The notes: generated from the sequence alone by a model not told the origin. 64,000 nt of DNA from DASPKM01 sp035628135 (GCA_035628135.1 DASPKM010000010.1:744001-808000), one strand, 5' to 3'. Shown: positions 27,615 through 37,395, counted from the stretch's first letter. Numbers and translations: made by a program.

Positions 27615-29300
27615 TTATTCCACTTTCAGATTGATAACGGAGCTGTTGATGGTAGGCCAGTTATCGATGCAGGAAGTAATGGCAAAACGCGTTACGTATT
27701 TTCCTGCCGGCAGGTTAACGTTGAACGTTGTTTGCAACGATACTTCTCTGCTGTTGATCATTCCCAGCCTGATATTGGTGGGTATGTTGGCAATTACTGA
27801 ATCTTTCTCGTACACCGATAATAATACCGGCAAACTATCATAAGGGCTTTTGATATTGCGCAGCATTCCTTCATCGGTAAATATTTTTACGGGCGCATTT
27901 ACAATGCCTTGCCTGGCAACCAGTTTTTCCTGTGGTTGTATTCTTATTCTCGAAAAAGAAAAATAGTTTTCGATGGCCCTGCCCAGGTATGGCCCCTTGG
28001 GGGTGATGATGGAATCTTTATAATAATCCGCCTTCTTTCCCTGGTAAATTGCATAGGCCTTTTTGTTGAAAAGGCTTTCTTCCAGTGGCCAGAAATTAAA
28101 ATTGTTGCGCCGGTAATCGACCGTGTTCAACGAAAACGAAGGGTCGCCTGTATAAAACCAATATTTCGACGGGCGCTGGTACGAATCGGTAAAAAACACG
28201 GGCAACCCATTGGCGTGTTGTTGAATGGCCATGGCCCATTCGCGGTTGGCCAGGAATTCGTCGATCTTAAAGCGTTTGCCGGGAAAGAAATCGATCATGG
28301 TGTGCAGCCGCACCACAAACACCAACACAATGGTAACGGCAGCCAGCCGCGACAACCACTGCCTAAGCCGGAAATTGTGCAACAGGTATTGGTGCGTAAG
28401 CACGATCATGGGAATGAGTGCCGGCAAGGTCCAGTTGGCCTCTACCCTGCCGCGAAAAGTAGTGAGCAGGAAAAAAACATACATCCCGATCATGGTAAAT
28501 TTCAGAGCCCGCTCATAACCGCCGGCGGGTCTTTTGCGAAAAGCACACCACAGGAAGATCGGGCCGGCTACCGGGCCAGCCAGTATGATCTGACCGAGAA
28601 TATAATCGGTAGTAAAGCTAAGCTTGTATTGCGGCGCGCTCCGTTCCAGCAGGTGAAACTGTACAGAAGGAAACCCGTGCAGGTACTGCCAGTATAAATG
28701 CGGCCCAAAAAGCAGCAAGGCGGTTATGCCCGCCACATACAAATAATAACGGGAAAACAATTTGGGATTGGCCAGCACCGAAAACAACACAATCAATACA
28801 CCGTGATATTTGCTGTACAGCAATAAAGCAATGGTAAGCCCGAACAAAAACGCTACCGACAACGAAGGGCGTTCCAGCATCTTTTTATACAGCAGGAAAT
28901 ACAATACGGTAAAAAATATCAGCGGTGTATCGGGAATGGCGATGATGCCGCCCAATTGCAGCAGGCCCATCGCCAGCATGATGGTATAAAACAGCAGATC
29001 ATCTTTAAACGGCAACAGTTTTTCGATCATCCATACCGCCACCGTGCTCATTACGGCAAAGAACAACCGAACGCCGAGCTCATTGGGGAAAATGTAATAG
29101 CCCGCCTTGATCAGCAGGGCCACCATGGGCGGATGATCGAAGTAACCCCAATCGGGAAACCTTGAGTACACCCAATAATAAGCCTCATCGTCGAGCAGGC
29201 CGGTAGCGGCGGATTGAACGAGGTTCAACAACAGCCAGGCGCTGTAAAAGATCAGTTTGTGGTTTCGTAAGATCAGTTGGTTGATCCGGGTAACATTCAT
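27615..29300 (-). CDS. Glycosyltransferase family 39 / ArnT-like membrane protein
   Basis: 561 residues with about ten or more membrane segments in the first 370 residues. The first periplasmic loop has LLDDEAYYWVYSRFPDWGYF followed by DHPPM, the acidic motif of undecaprenyl-phosphate-sugar-dependent transferases. The C-terminal 190 residues form a soluble periplasmic domain. The family moves sugars such as aminoarabinose onto lipid A or onto proteins. Substrate here is unknown. A TAATTTCG box lies at 29318-29325. Confidence 0.85.
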   Translation of the reverse strand: MNVTRINQLILRNHKLIFYSAWLLLNLVQSAATGLLDDEAYYWVYSRFPDWGYFDHPPMVALLIKAGYYIFPNELGVRLFFAVMSTVAVWMIEKLLPFKDDLLFYTIMLAMGLLQLGGIIAIPDTPLIFFTVLYFLLYKKMLERPSLSVAFLFGLTIALLLYSKYHGVLIVLFSVLANPKLFSRYYLYVAGITALLLFGPHLYWQYLHGFPSVQFHLLERSAPQYKLSFTTDYILGQIILAGPVAGPIFLWCAFRKRPAGGYERALKFTMIGMYVFFLLTTFRGRVEANWTLPALIPMIVLTHQYLLHNFRLRQWLSRLAAVTIVLVFVVRLHTMIDFFPGKRFKIDEFLANREWAMAIQQHANGLPVFFTDSYQRPSKYWFYTGDPSFSLNTVDYRRNNFNFWPLEESLFNKKAYAIYQGKKADYYKDSIITPKGPYLGRAIENYFSFSRIRIQPQEKLVARQGIVNAPVKIFTDEGMLRNIKSPYDSLPVLLSVYEKDSVIANIPTNIRLGMINSREVSLQTTFNVNLPAGKYVTRFAITSCIDNWPTINSSVINLKVE

Positions 29301-29317
29301 GCACAGCGGAATATCGG

Positions 29318-29325
29318 CGAAATTA
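29318..29325 (-). promoter_or_regulatory. Candidate -7 promoter box for the ArnT-like gene
   Basis: Minus-strand TAATTTCG, one base from the TAnnTTTG consensus, 18 nt upstream of the ATG. Confidence 0.4.
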
Positions 29326-29399
29326 AGACGGGTTAACCGTGCACCGGAAAAAAATATTACCTGCTATTGTAGTCGCGAAATCTTACCGCGGTTGGCTTA

Positions 29400-30854
29400 C
29401 TAATTCTGAAGTTTTTGAATAGCCGGCCGCAACGACAAGGGGTAGGACTTTTCATCCTGCTTAAGCTGGCCGATCAATGCCATTGCCTCCTTTTTATCCA
29501 ACCTTGATACATAGCTCGCGTACAATATAAATATCAACCCGCGGTTGAACTCGTCCAAGCCGGGGTCTTTCAACATTTCCAGCGCCCTGGCTTCAAATGT
29601 TTTTCGCTCCTTGCTCTCGGTAAGGGCCCAGCCCAGGCGCCATACGCTGCCATAGTAATGGTTCTCGGCTAAATTATCCGCCCGCAGGGTTAAGCCAAAC
29701 AGCAGGTCAACCACGTTCAGGTTCAGCGCCTCTAGTTCCTGCAGATAGGTTTTTCGCAAGCCATAGGCGTAGCTGCCATCGCTCATGCGCGCAAAATTAT
29801 CGTTCATGATGTCGAGATGCGCGCGCAGAAAAATATCCCAGCTATGCGTTTCCGCGGCAAGCATGGCAATGGTGCGGGCATGATCACGCGGGCTGAAGTC
29901 CATGCTGCACTGTCCCACCACGATGCGGTTCCGCTTCATTTCGAGCGCTTTTTCTTTGGAGATCAAAGCCGCAACCAGTCTTTCAAGCGATTCGCTGCCG
30001 GTATTGGTTTCCAGGCAATCTTCCACCGCTTCGTTCAGAAGGAACAGCAGGTTTTTATCGTTTTGCAATTTGGCTATTGCATAGTTGAATTGGCTATCGC
30101 TGTATAACAGGGTATATCTTGCATCGCGATTGCCCTTATGTCCCATTTTTTTATTGATGTAGTCCACCACTTTGCGAACAGAGTGTGGGTATTCAGCCCA
30201 CCTCGGTCGTTTAGCGGAAGGGAGAAAGATAGAGGCCGTGGTATCGATCATGCAGTCTACATACTGTATCAGCGCTGCGTACTTTGTGGGTAGCCTTTTC
30301 TGTTTAAATTCTTCGGGAAAGTACCAAGCCTCCAGAGAGTGCGCCGCATTCTTTTTACCGGCAGGAACGTACTTATATCTCCAATTGCCGCGCTCCGTAT
30401 ATTTTTGAAATACTGAGTGGGAGTAATTGTATCCGCTATAAGGAGTTCCTTGCAGGTAATAGTGATTTCCTTTTTTGTCGGTGCTTGCACTTCGTACATA
30501 CAGCAGGTTGGTATCGATATGTTTAATTACCGTAGAATATTTTTGTACCAGTTCCTGGAAACTTACCTGGTTGTCTATGTCTTTTTTAATAGCAGGCAGG
30601 CGCGGGTCCTTACTATGGAATAACACGTACCAGGCGCGGGCCTGGGGGTTTGAGTAATAAGGCCGGGATAGATCGCAGGTTTTAAACCGGAGGTTCAGGG
30701 AGTCTACTATGCGGCGGAGTATCTGAATATCTGCTTCACTATATATCAATCCATTGGTGTGCAATTTGAATTCGCCCCATTCAATGGAGGTTTGGGCGCG
30801 TGCCGGGTCCGGCAGCAAAGCGGCAACAAGCAACATCAACGCGAAAGCCTTCAT
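29400..30854 (-). CDS. Secreted hypothetical protein
   Basis: 484 residues from the ATG at 30854 (MKAFALMLLVAALLPDPARAQ), giving a clear signal peptide; an ATG 9 bases earlier is also open. The mature protein is rich in charged residues, with helical-repeat character in the C-terminal half (LEALNLNVVDLLFGLTLR, AEDLKMLKD-like spacing) suggesting TPR-like or armadillo-like helices. No catalytic motif is seen. It probably acts in the periplasm; the role is not known. Confidence 0.65.
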   Translation of the reverse strand: MKAFALMLLVAALLPDPARAQTSIEWGEFKLHTNGLIYSEADIQILRRIVDSLNLRFKTCDLSRPYYSNPQARAWYVLFHSKDPRLPAIKKDIDNQVSFQELVQKYSTVIKHIDTNLLYVRSASTDKKGNHYYLQGTPYSGYNYSHSVFQKYTERGNWRYKYVPAGKKNAAHSLEAWYFPEEFKQKRLPTKYAALIQYVDCMIDTTASIFLPSAKRPRWAEYPHSVRKVVDYINKKMGHKGNRDARYTLLYSDSQFNYAIAKLQNDKNLLFLLNEAVEDCLETNTGSESLERLVAALISKEKALEMKRNRIVVGQCSMDFSPRDHARTIAMLAAETHSWDIFLRAHLDIMNDNFARMSDGSYAYGLRKTYLQELEALNLNVVDLLFGLTLRADNLAENHYYGSVWRLGWALTESKERKTFEARALEMLKDPGLDEFNRGLIFILYASYVSRLDKKEAMALIGQLKQDEKSYPLSLRPAIQKLQN

Positions 30855-30910
30855 ACAAAGCATTTTGATTAATACAAGGATGAAGGCTCCCGCTAAATTG
30901 CATAAATCCC

Positions 30911-31459
30911 TTACAAAATTCTGTCGACGGCTGTTATGGATTCGGACAGTCGTTGTTGGTAGTCGCCGCTGATAATGGCCCAGGGCACGGGTTGGTTGAT
31001 GAGTATGTCCTTATACATCCTGAACAATCGCTGGCGCGGCTCGGGGGCGGGATATTCGCGCAGTACATCGTAGGTCCAGGCCAGGTCAATGTTGCACAAC
31101 AGGTAAAGATCGTAGTGTTGCTCCACGGCCTTATCGATGATCCAATGGTGACATTTGCCGAACACGAATTCGGCCCATACTTTCATTACATACATTTCGG
31201 TATCGGAAAAAAGAATCGCTGGATGTTGGATGTTGAGCGCTGGCTCGCCCACTTTTATCTTTTCCTCGTACTCCCGCTCCAGCGCCCATTGCCCCTTGGC
31301 TATTTCCAGCAACGAATCATAGTTATACGATTTGCCGTGCTCCTGCAGGTATGCTCGTGCATATTCGGGTACCCATAGGGTTTGGTAATGTTCGGCCAGT
31401 TGCCGGCAAAGCGTGCTTTTACCGGTTGATTCCGGTCCTATAATAGCTACTTTCAGCAT
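30911..31459 (-). CDS. nadR: Nicotinamide riboside kinase domain protein (NadR-like)
   Basis: 182 residues from the ATG at 31459. Walker A is IIGPESTGKSTL, followed by VPEYARAYL, SDTEMYVMKVWAEFVFG and LCNIDLAWTYDVLREYP, typical of the C-terminal kinase domain of NadR. The adenylyltransferase and HTH domains of full NadR are missing. It phosphorylates nicotinamide riboside to NMN for NAD salvage. The start overlaps the stop of pnuC by one base (TAATG), so uptake and phosphorylation are translationally coupled. Confidence 0.9.
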   Translation of the reverse strand: MLKVAIIGPESTGKSTLCRQLAEHYQTLWVPEYARAYLQEHGKSYNYDSLLEIAKGQWALEREYEEKIKVGEPALNIQHPAILFSDTEMYVMKVWAEFVFGKCHHWIIDKAVEQHYDLYLLCNIDLAWTYDVLREYPAPEPRQRLFRMYKDILINQPVPWAIISGDYQQRLSESITAVDRIL

Positions 31460-32130
31460 TATTCGTTCATTATTGCCTGGCTGCCCGCGGGCACGGCGGC
31501 TTCCGCTTGAGACGTTTTTTCCCGCCTGCTCCATTCAATCAGTCCCATAACCGCCATTACCAGCAGCACCAGGTAGTACACGCTGGTAAACACAAACTGC
31601 TTCACAAAAAACAATGGTATGGATGCAATGTTGGTCGCTATCCACCAGTACCAGCTCTCAACTTTTTTCTTTGCCATCAACCACATGCCGGTAAACGCTG
31701 TGGCCGATGCAAAGGCGTCGGCCCAGGGAATAGCTTCCGGCGCAAATGATTTTGTTTCCTTCAGATAAGTAAGCGCAAAAAATATCGCCAGGTAAAAAAA
31801 TGCAAAGAATCCCAGCTGCTTCAGCCATCCGGCAGGAGTGGAGCGCGTAATGACGAGCACGCGGTGCTGCTGCCTGTCTTTTTTCGTCCACAATATCCAT
31901 CCATAAATGCTCATGATGGTATAGTACAAGTTCACGCTGGCCTCTCCGAAAAGATCGCCCTGTATGCTGAGATAGATGTAAATGATGGTATTGATCAGTC
32001 CCACCGGGTATACCAGTATGTTCTCAAGGCGGCTGAACCATACACTGGCGATGCCCGCAAACACGGCGATGTATTCAAGGAGCGTGGTATGGCGCATGCC
32101 CTCGATGAACTGGCGGTAAATTTCCTGCAT
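31459..32130 (-). CDS. pnuC: Nicotinamide riboside transporter PnuC
   Basis: 223 residues with about seven membrane segments. Family features include WFSRLENILVYPVGLINTIIY near the N-terminus and ESWYWWIATNIASIPLFF toward the C-terminus (WxxW-type motifs of PnuC). It carries nicotinamide riboside by facilitated diffusion across the inner membrane; trapping depends on the kinase encoded immediately downstream. No NAD-responsive riboswitch was recognised upstream. Confidence 0.93.
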   Translation of the reverse strand: MQEIYRQFIEGMRHTTLLEYIAVFAGIASVWFSRLENILVYPVGLINTIIYIYLSIQGDLFGEASVNLYYTIMSIYGWILWTKKDRQQHRVLVITRSTPAGWLKQLGFFAFFYLAIFFALTYLKETKSFAPEAIPWADAFASATAFTGMWLMAKKKVESWYWWIATNIASIPLFFVKQFVFTSVYYLVLLVMAVMGLIEWSRREKTSQAEAAVPAGSQAIMNE

Positions 32131-32154
32131 TGAAAAAAAGAAACGAATTTAAGG

Positions 32155-32673
32155 CTAAGTGCCTTCACACAATTTCTTCAGGTTGTTCAGCCCTTTGATG
32201 AATTGCCGTTGCAAGTTTTTTATAAGCATGGGGCCCATAAGCCTGGCTACAGGATAAGGAAGTTCGCCGGCGTTTTGCCAGGTTACTTTGGTTTCGCTGG
32301 TACCCCAGTCTTCGAACAACCAGTTGTCCTTTGCATTGGCCTTCCAGGGCTTCAGGAATTCAAGGTTGAAATGAATGTGTTTGTTATCGATGCCGGTAAG
32401 GGTATAGCGGCCTTTGCCCGTTTTTTTGCCTTCCCACGTATATTGATGGCCCACGGTGCCCGGGTTGCCCGAGATATTATAGCTGCCGTTGGTCTCCATC
32501 ATTTGCCAGGGATTCCATTTGGCGAAGTAGTTAAAGTCGCCCACTTTGTCCATTACCACGGGTGCGGGCCGCTTGATAATGGCTGATTGTTCAAGGTTGT
32601 ACCTGGCAGGTAAAAAAGCAGCAATGAGCAGTAAAGCAATAATGAGTCCTGCGAGAATGTAGACAACGATCAT
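32155..32673 (-). CDS. SRPBCC-fold protein with N-terminal membrane anchor
   Basis: 172 residues. An N-terminal hydrophobic helix (IVVYILAGLIIALLLIAAFL) is followed by a START/polyketide-cyclase-like domain with IIKRPAPVVMDKVGDFNYFAKWNPW and a C-terminal long helix. Such proteins bind small hydrophobic ligands. Nothing in the context points to the ligand; the product is anchored in the inner membrane. Confidence 0.8.
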   Translation of the reverse strand: MIVVYILAGLIIALLLIAAFLPARYNLEQSAIIKRPAPVVMDKVGDFNYFAKWNPWQMMETNGSYNISGNPGTVGHQYTWEGKKTGKGRYTLTGIDNKHIHFNLEFLKPWKANAKDNWLFEDWGTSETKVTWQNAGELPYPVARLMGPMLIKNLQRQFIKGLNNLKKLCEGT

Positions 32674-32738
32674 AAGCAGGGAATTTGTATTTGAATTGGC
32701 CGGTAGCCGGTCTGTGAACCACTAGCCGGGCCAATGAA

Positions 32739-33335
32739 TTATTCTGCTTCTGCTACTACCTCTTTCACCTCGGGGATCATGCGCTTCATCATTCCTTCGA
32801 TGCCGGCCTTTAAAGTGATCATCGATGAGGGGCATCCACTACAGCTGCCCTGTAACATCAGGTTCACCACGCCATCGTTATAGCTTTTGAACTGGATGGC
32901 GCCGCCGTCCATTTCAACGGCCGGCTTTACGTAGTTGTCCAGCAGCTCCTTGATCCTTTTTACCACGTCGTCATCGTCTGCCCCCACGGTATTGGAAGCT
33001 TCCTGCTTCAGGGCGGCCACTTCTTCTTCATTGATAACAGGCTTGCCTTCTTCCAGGTATTCTTTCAGGAATTGGCGGATGGTTGGGATAACATCCTGCC
33101 AGTCTGTATCGGGAGTTTTTGTAAGTGTAACGAAATTGCTGGCGATGAATACGCTCTTGATAAAGGGGAAGCCGAACAGTTCCACTGCCAGGGGGGAGGG
33201 TTTGGCGCTTTCCACGTCAGGAAAATCGATGCTCTTGCCGGGGTACAGCAGCTTATTGGCCACGAATTTCATCGTCTCCGGGTTGGGGGTCATCTCTGTA
33301 TAGATGCTGATTACTGGATTTCCTGTTTTGATCAT
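32739..33335 (-). CDS. nfu: NifU-like iron-sulfur scaffold (Nfu)
   Basis: 198 residues from the ATG at 33335; a TAAATTTG box at 33354-33361 rules out the longer start. The N-terminal Nfu_N domain has TPNPETMKFVANKLLYPG, and the C-terminal NifU domain holds GGAIQFKSY and CSGCPSS with the cluster-binding Cys165 and Cys168. It carries assembled [4Fe-4S] clusters to apo-proteins in the cytoplasm. Confidence 0.95.
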   Translation of the reverse strand: MIKTGNPVISIYTEMTPNPETMKFVANKLLYPGKSIDFPDVESAKPSPLAVELFGFPFIKSVFIASNFVTLTKTPDTDWQDVIPTIRQFLKEYLEEGKPVINEEEVAALKQEASNTVGADDDDVVKRIKELLDNYVKPAVEMDGGAIQFKSYNDGVVNLMLQGSCSGCPSSMITLKAGIEGMMKRMIPEVKEVVAEAE

Positions 33336-33353
33336 AAACACAGATTTAATATG

Positions 33354-33361
33354 CAAATTTA
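33354..33361 (-). promoter_or_regulatory. Bacteroidota -7 promoter box for nfu
   Basis: Minus-strand TAAATTTG, an exact TAnnTTTG match 18 nt upstream of the chosen ATG. Confidence 0.55.
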
Positions 33362-33405
33362 AGCATTACGGGCGGGTGGTGGTTTGTTAAATCGGGAAAA
33401 GCTGA

Positions 33406-33798
33406 TTAATGGTCGCAATCGTCGGCGTGCGCATGGTTATGTATGCGGCAGGAGCGGTAATTGAGCAAATGAGCAGCCACTATGAACAGCACTGCCAGGG
33501 GCAGTATCCAAAACTGGTAGCTATGCCAGATTTGCTTGGCAAGCAGCAGTGCCATGCCTACGCCAAAAATGCCGAGGGGCCTAAGGCTATGGTGGTGTTT
33601 GCGATACCCATGCCATAGTGAAATGCAGCCGATGAGGAAGGCCAGGAAGATCATGATATATTCGAAGAATTCGTTTTCTATGATCTCGTAGCCAAAAATA
33701 GGGAGGCTGGTCAGGAACAGGGGCAGCAGGGCGCAATGGATTGCGCAGGCCAGTGAGGCGCTGATGCCTAAGACATCCCAGTTTACTTTAGATTTCAT
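33406..33798 (-). CDS. MerC domain-containing membrane protein
   Basis: 130 residues from the ATG at 33798 (MKSKVNWDVLGISASLACAIHCALLPL). Four membrane segments and the CAIHC motif in the first one match MerC-family proteins, which move metal ions. The C-terminus is His/Asp-rich (HNHAHADDCDH), fit for metal binding. It lies near sco and fur genes, so a copper or other metal role is plausible, though mercury transport itself is not implied. Confidence 0.88.
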   Translation of the reverse strand: MKSKVNWDVLGISASLACAIHCALLPLFLTSLPIFGYEIIENEFFEYIMIFLAFLIGCISLWHGYRKHHHSLRPLGIFGVGMALLLAKQIWHSYQFWILPLAVLFIVAAHLLNYRSCRIHNHAHADDCDH

Positions 33799-33811
33799 TT
33801 TTTGAGGATGG

Positions 33812-33819
33812 CAAATATA
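33812..33819 (-). promoter_or_regulatory. Bacteroidota -7 promoter box for the merC-like gene
   Basis: Minus-strand TATATTTG with a TTTG about 17 nt further upstream as -33 element; 14 nt from the ATG. Confidence 0.6.
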
Positions 33820-34144
33820 AGGCTGCAACCGTGTTGCAAATCACGCAATCCGGAGTTTTTTATTTCTACCTGATTATCTACCCGAACATGCGGCACGTCC
33901 GGACGGCTCCGCGCCATCATTAATTTATAACCGTTAAACTTACGGCCCACGGTTCCCAGGACAGATCGCTCCATCCCAAACCCGCAGCGTATCCTGATAC
34001 CTTCATCGTGAATCCATACCGGTACTATTAACGACCACGGTCCGCACGATCCAATCATTTAACAACCCTCTAGCACATCCGGATAACCCAGGGAATCATC
34101 AATCGTAACTGGTAACGCTTAATTTTGTTCATCAAATTAACGTG
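33820..34144. other. Divergent intergenic region between merC-like and sco genes
   Basis: Carries the two outward promoters (33812-33819 and 34120-34127). A minus-strand open frame across it has no protein-like features. Nothing else was recognised. Confidence 0.45.
34120..34127 (+). promoter_or_regulatory. Bacteroidota -7 promoter box for sco
   Basis: TAATTTTG matches TAnnTTTG, 17 nt upstream of the ATG at 34145. Confidence 0.5.
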
Positions 34145-34753
34145 ATGAGCAAGAAATCGCTTTTTTATCTCGCCTTCTTTGTGGTACTGGTGGTAGGTTT
34201 TTACTTTGCCATGACACGGTTGATACCCGGTTTTGGGAAAGTGGAGCTGCCTGTACTGAGCTATGTTCAGCCCTTTGCCTTTACCAATCAGGCGGGAAAG
34301 GTCATAACCGAGAAAGATATGCGGGGCAAAGTGGCCGTGGTAGAATATTTCTTCACTACCTGCAAAGGCATTTGTCCCAAGATGAACATGAACATGCAGC
34401 AGGTGTACAAGGAATATAAAAGCAATCCCGATTTTCGCATACTCTCCCATACAGTTGATCCGCTTACCGACAGCGTTCCTACCATGAAGCGCTACGCCGA
34501 CTCATTGGGCGCCGATCCCGCTTCATGGTGGTTCCTTACCGGCAGCAAGGACAGCCTGTATGCGGCTGCCCGCAACAGCTACCTGCTGGATGATCCCAAG
34601 AACAATACCGGGGCCATAGACGAGCAGTTTATTCATACGCAATTCTTTGCGCTGGTAGACAAGGAAGGAAAGGTGCGCAAGGTCTATGATGGTTTAAAAA
34701 AAGAAGAGTTGGAACAATTGAAGGAAGACATCGGCACGCTGCTGAAAAATTAG
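34145..34753 (+). CDS. sco: SCO1/SenC copper chaperone
   Basis: 202 residues with an N-terminal membrane helix (about 5-22). The thioredoxin-like domain carries the copper-binding CKGIC (Cys73, Cys77) and a distal His in EQFIHTQFF. It delivers copper to the CuA site of cytochrome c oxidase from the periplasmic side of the membrane. A fur-family gene follows 140 bp later on the same strand. Confidence 0.93.
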   Translation: MSKKSLFYLAFFVVLVVGFYFAMTRLIPGFGKVELPVLSYVQPFAFTNQAGKVITEKDMRGKVAVVEYFFTTCKGICPKMNMNMQQVYKEYKSNPDFRILSHTVDPLTDSVPTMKRYADSLGADPASWWFLTGSKDSLYAAARNSYLLDDPKNNTGAIDEQFIHTQFFALVDKEGKVRKVYDGLKKEELEQLKEDIGTLLKN

Positions 34754-34895
34754 CGAAGGTGTAAAACGCGCAGTCACAAGGCGCATTTACCGAATGAGAA
34801 TCTGAATAAATAAGCGTACAAAATTCTTCCGCAAGTCTTTTATCTGCACGACGGTTTTATTAACTTTAGCGTTAGCACCTACCAAAACCTGAACT

Positions 34896-35318
34896 ATGAG
34901 TGAAGCAGTTGATATCATCCTGCGAAAGAACCAGCTTAGCGTTACGGGCAGCAGGAAAAAGATCCTCGAACTATTCTTGGGGTCCAGGGGCGATGCCCTT
35001 GCGCATGCAGATATCGAAAGAAAGGCCGGCGAAAAATTCGACCGGGTTACCATTTACCGCACCTTGCAGACTTTTGTCGACAAAGGAATTATTCATAGCA
35101 TACCTACTGCCGATAATTCGGTGCGCTATGCTTTGTGCAAGGAAGATTGCAGGAACGGCCATCACAACGACAACCACATTCATTTTATTTGCAGTAATTG
35201 CGAGCGCACCATTTGCCTGGAAGATGTCGTGGTACCAACAGTAACGCTCCCCGAAGAATTTGCTCCCGCGCACTCGCAAATGCTGATTACTGGCATTTGC
35301 AAACAGTGCAGGAATTGA
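34896..35318 (+). CDS. Fur family metal-responsive transcriptional regulator
   Basis: 140 residues. Winged helix (KKILELFLGSRGDALAHADIE and RVTIYRTLQTFVDKGIIH), a HNDNHIHFICSNC sensory segment, and zinc pairs CSNCERTIC and CKQC. Whether it senses iron, zinc or peroxide cannot be told. Its place next to sco and the merC-like gene hints at metal homeostasis. Confidence 0.92.
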   Translation: MSEAVDIILRKNQLSVTGSRKKILELFLGSRGDALAHADIERKAGEKFDRVTIYRTLQTFVDKGIIHSIPTADNSVRYALCKEDCRNGHHNDNHIHFICSNCERTICLEDVVVPTVTLPEEFAPAHSQMLITGICKQCRN

Positions 35319-35639
35319 TGCGAGGAGTTATAACGCCCATCATCATCCGAAAACCATCAGCATATCCTATAGGTTCATTATTATCCGATGCGGCGGATCG
35401 GATTGCTTGCTATAATCATAATAATTCTCCTGACATTCCCTCCTTCTTTCTCCTTCTCTCTTTTTTCATCTTATACTAAAAACAGAAAGCCCCGATGTGG
35501 AAACACCGGGACTTTTGGTTAAGGCTCTGATTAGTAGCTATGTTAAACTGGCATCGCCAGCGTTGTTTCAAACTTGGAAAACAAAGATAATATTCCTGAG
35601 GAATCTGCCTATACCACAATACGGGTATTTTTACCGTAT
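35319..35639. other. Convergent intergenic region
   Basis: Lies between the fur-family gene and the M3 peptidase, which point toward each other. Apart from the hairpin at 35486-35516 no gene or RNA was recognised. Confidence 0.5.
35486..35516. terminator. Bidirectional rho-independent terminator
   Basis: An AAAG-CCCCG stem pairs with CGGG-CTTTT across a TGTG/GAAA/CAC top, A-rich on one side and T-rich on the other. It sits between two convergent genes. Confidence 0.6.
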
Positions 35640-37361
35640 TTACACGGTTTTTTTCCATTCCCCATGTACAAAATACATCAAGTCCCGGATATACTCGCCG
35701 GAGAAATTGAACTCAATCCCCGCAACCTTGTACAACTCCGGTAACGTACGCGTGCCTCCTAAGCTTAAAGCCCTGATATAATTGTCTAACGCCCGCTCCT
35801 TATCCTGCCGCGATTGCCGCCACAAACCGATAGCCCCCAACTGCGCAATCCCGTACTCGATATAATAAAATGGCACCTCAAACAAATGCAACTGCCGCTG
35901 CCACGCATACCTGCGGTATTCCTCCAGCCCGGAAAAATCAACCACCGGCGAAGTAAACTCGCTCAACGTGCGCATCCAGGCCTCGGTCCGCTCCTCTTCT
36001 GTATGATTTGGATGCTCATACACCCAATGCTGAAACTTATCTATTGTCGCGATCCATGGAAAGATCGTGATCGTGCGCTCCAGTTGTTGTTGCTTCGCAC
36101 GCTTAAGGTCTTCATCCTTATCAAAGAACACATCCCAGTTATCCATGGTCAGCAACTCCATGGCCATGCTGGCCACTTCGGCAATTTCCATCGGGTATTC
36201 CTTAAAAGCGGACAACTCCAGGTTATGGGCCAGGAAGGAATGGACCGCGTGCCCGCCCTCGTGCAGCATGGTGGTAACATCGTGCATTTGTCCTGCGGCA
36301 TTCATGAAAATGAAAGGGGCCCCGCTCTCAGGCAATGGGCAATTGTATCCTCCCGGGGCTTTGCCCTTGCGGCTGTCCAGGTCAAGATGGTTCATGCTGT
36401 TCATGCGGCGCAGGCAATCGGCAAAAAACGGCCGCACCCGCTCCAAACACTTCACCGATTTATCCAGCAGCTCCTGTCCTCCCTCGAAAGGATGCAGCGG
36501 CACCACGCCTTCCGGCTCGGCATCCATATCCCAGGGACGCAAGCTGTCCAGTCCCAGTTTATCCTTCTTCCGCTGGTTGATCTCGTTCACCAAAGGCAAC
36601 ACGTGTTGCTTTACGGCTTCGTGAAATTGATAGCAATCTTCCCTCGTATAATCGAAGCGGCCGAGCTCCACGAACTTATAATCGCGGTAATTGCTGAACC
36701 CTGCATTCTTTGCAATGCGGTCCCTTCTTTCAATTAATGCGGTGTACAAATGGTTCAACGTGTTCTTGTCCTGCATGCGCCGCTCATTCACTTTGCGGTA
36801 TACTTCTTCGCGCAGGTTCCTGTCCGGGCTTTCTAAAAACTTAGCGGCCTGCTGCAGCGTATACTCATGGCCGTTAACAGTAACGGTCATCTTGCCGGAG
36901 ATAACGCCGAACTGTTGCTTCATCACATTCAGCTCGGCTTGTATGGGAACGTTTTCTTCACGGAAGAGGTCAATGCTTTTTTTTACATTCCGCAGGTACG
37001 TGAAAAATTGCTGCTGGTCCAGCTCTTTTATAAAAGGCGATTCCATCAGCTTGCGGTTGATCTTGTCCTGTATGGGCTCAATCTTTGGCAGTATCTCCAT
37101 CATAAAATAAGCATAGGCCTGCTCCAGCGGTTTGCTTTCTGTATCGCAGGTCATGCGTATTTGCCTCCACGCGGCGTCTTCGCCCACTACCGCATCCAGC
37201 TCGCTCATGTCTTTCAACCATTGCTCAAGGTCCTGCCTCGATCCGATGGGGCGTTCCAATAAATTTTTATAATAGGGCTCTAATCCTTCCCAGGTATCTA
37301 CCATAAAATCTTTCGGCAAAAAATGCCGTTCGATTTTTTGAATATCTGCACTGTACTCCAT
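35640..37361 (-). CDS. M3 family oligoendopeptidase
   Basis: 573 residues, normal for the PepF-type M3 family. The zinc motif HEGGH is at 367-371 (TTMLHEGGHAVHSF), with the third ligand likely in FKEYPMEIAEVASMAMELL. A long helical N-terminal domain precedes it. The enzyme is cytoplasmic and degrades short peptides. No operon partner is evident. Confidence 0.95.
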   Translation of the reverse strand: MEYSADIQKIERHFLPKDFMVDTWEGLEPYYKNLLERPIGSRQDLEQWLKDMSELDAVVGEDAAWRQIRMTCDTESKPLEQAYAYFMMEILPKIEPIQDKINRKLMESPFIKELDQQQFFTYLRNVKKSIDLFREENVPIQAELNVMKQQFGVISGKMTVTVNGHEYTLQQAAKFLESPDRNLREEVYRKVNERRMQDKNTLNHLYTALIERRDRIAKNAGFSNYRDYKFVELGRFDYTREDCYQFHEAVKQHVLPLVNEINQRKKDKLGLDSLRPWDMDAEPEGVVPLHPFEGGQELLDKSVKCLERVRPFFADCLRRMNSMNHLDLDSRKGKAPGGYNCPLPESGAPFIFMNAAGQMHDVTTMLHEGGHAVHSFLAHNLELSAFKEYPMEIAEVASMAMELLTMDNWDVFFDKDEDLKRAKQQQLERTITIFPWIATIDKFQHWVYEHPNHTEEERTEAWMRTLSEFTSPVVDFSGLEEYRRYAWQRQLHLFEVPFYYIEYGIAQLGAIGLWRQSRQDKERALDNYIRALSLGGTRTLPELYKVAGIEFNFSGEYIRDLMYFVHGEWKKTV

Positions 37362-37395
37362 ATATTTTTTTGTTTATAGTATGCTTTAAAAAACA

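Noticed and set aside
33795..34058. Minus-strand frame in the gap before sco
   Set aside because: Runs through the promoter of the merC-like gene and its translation looks random.
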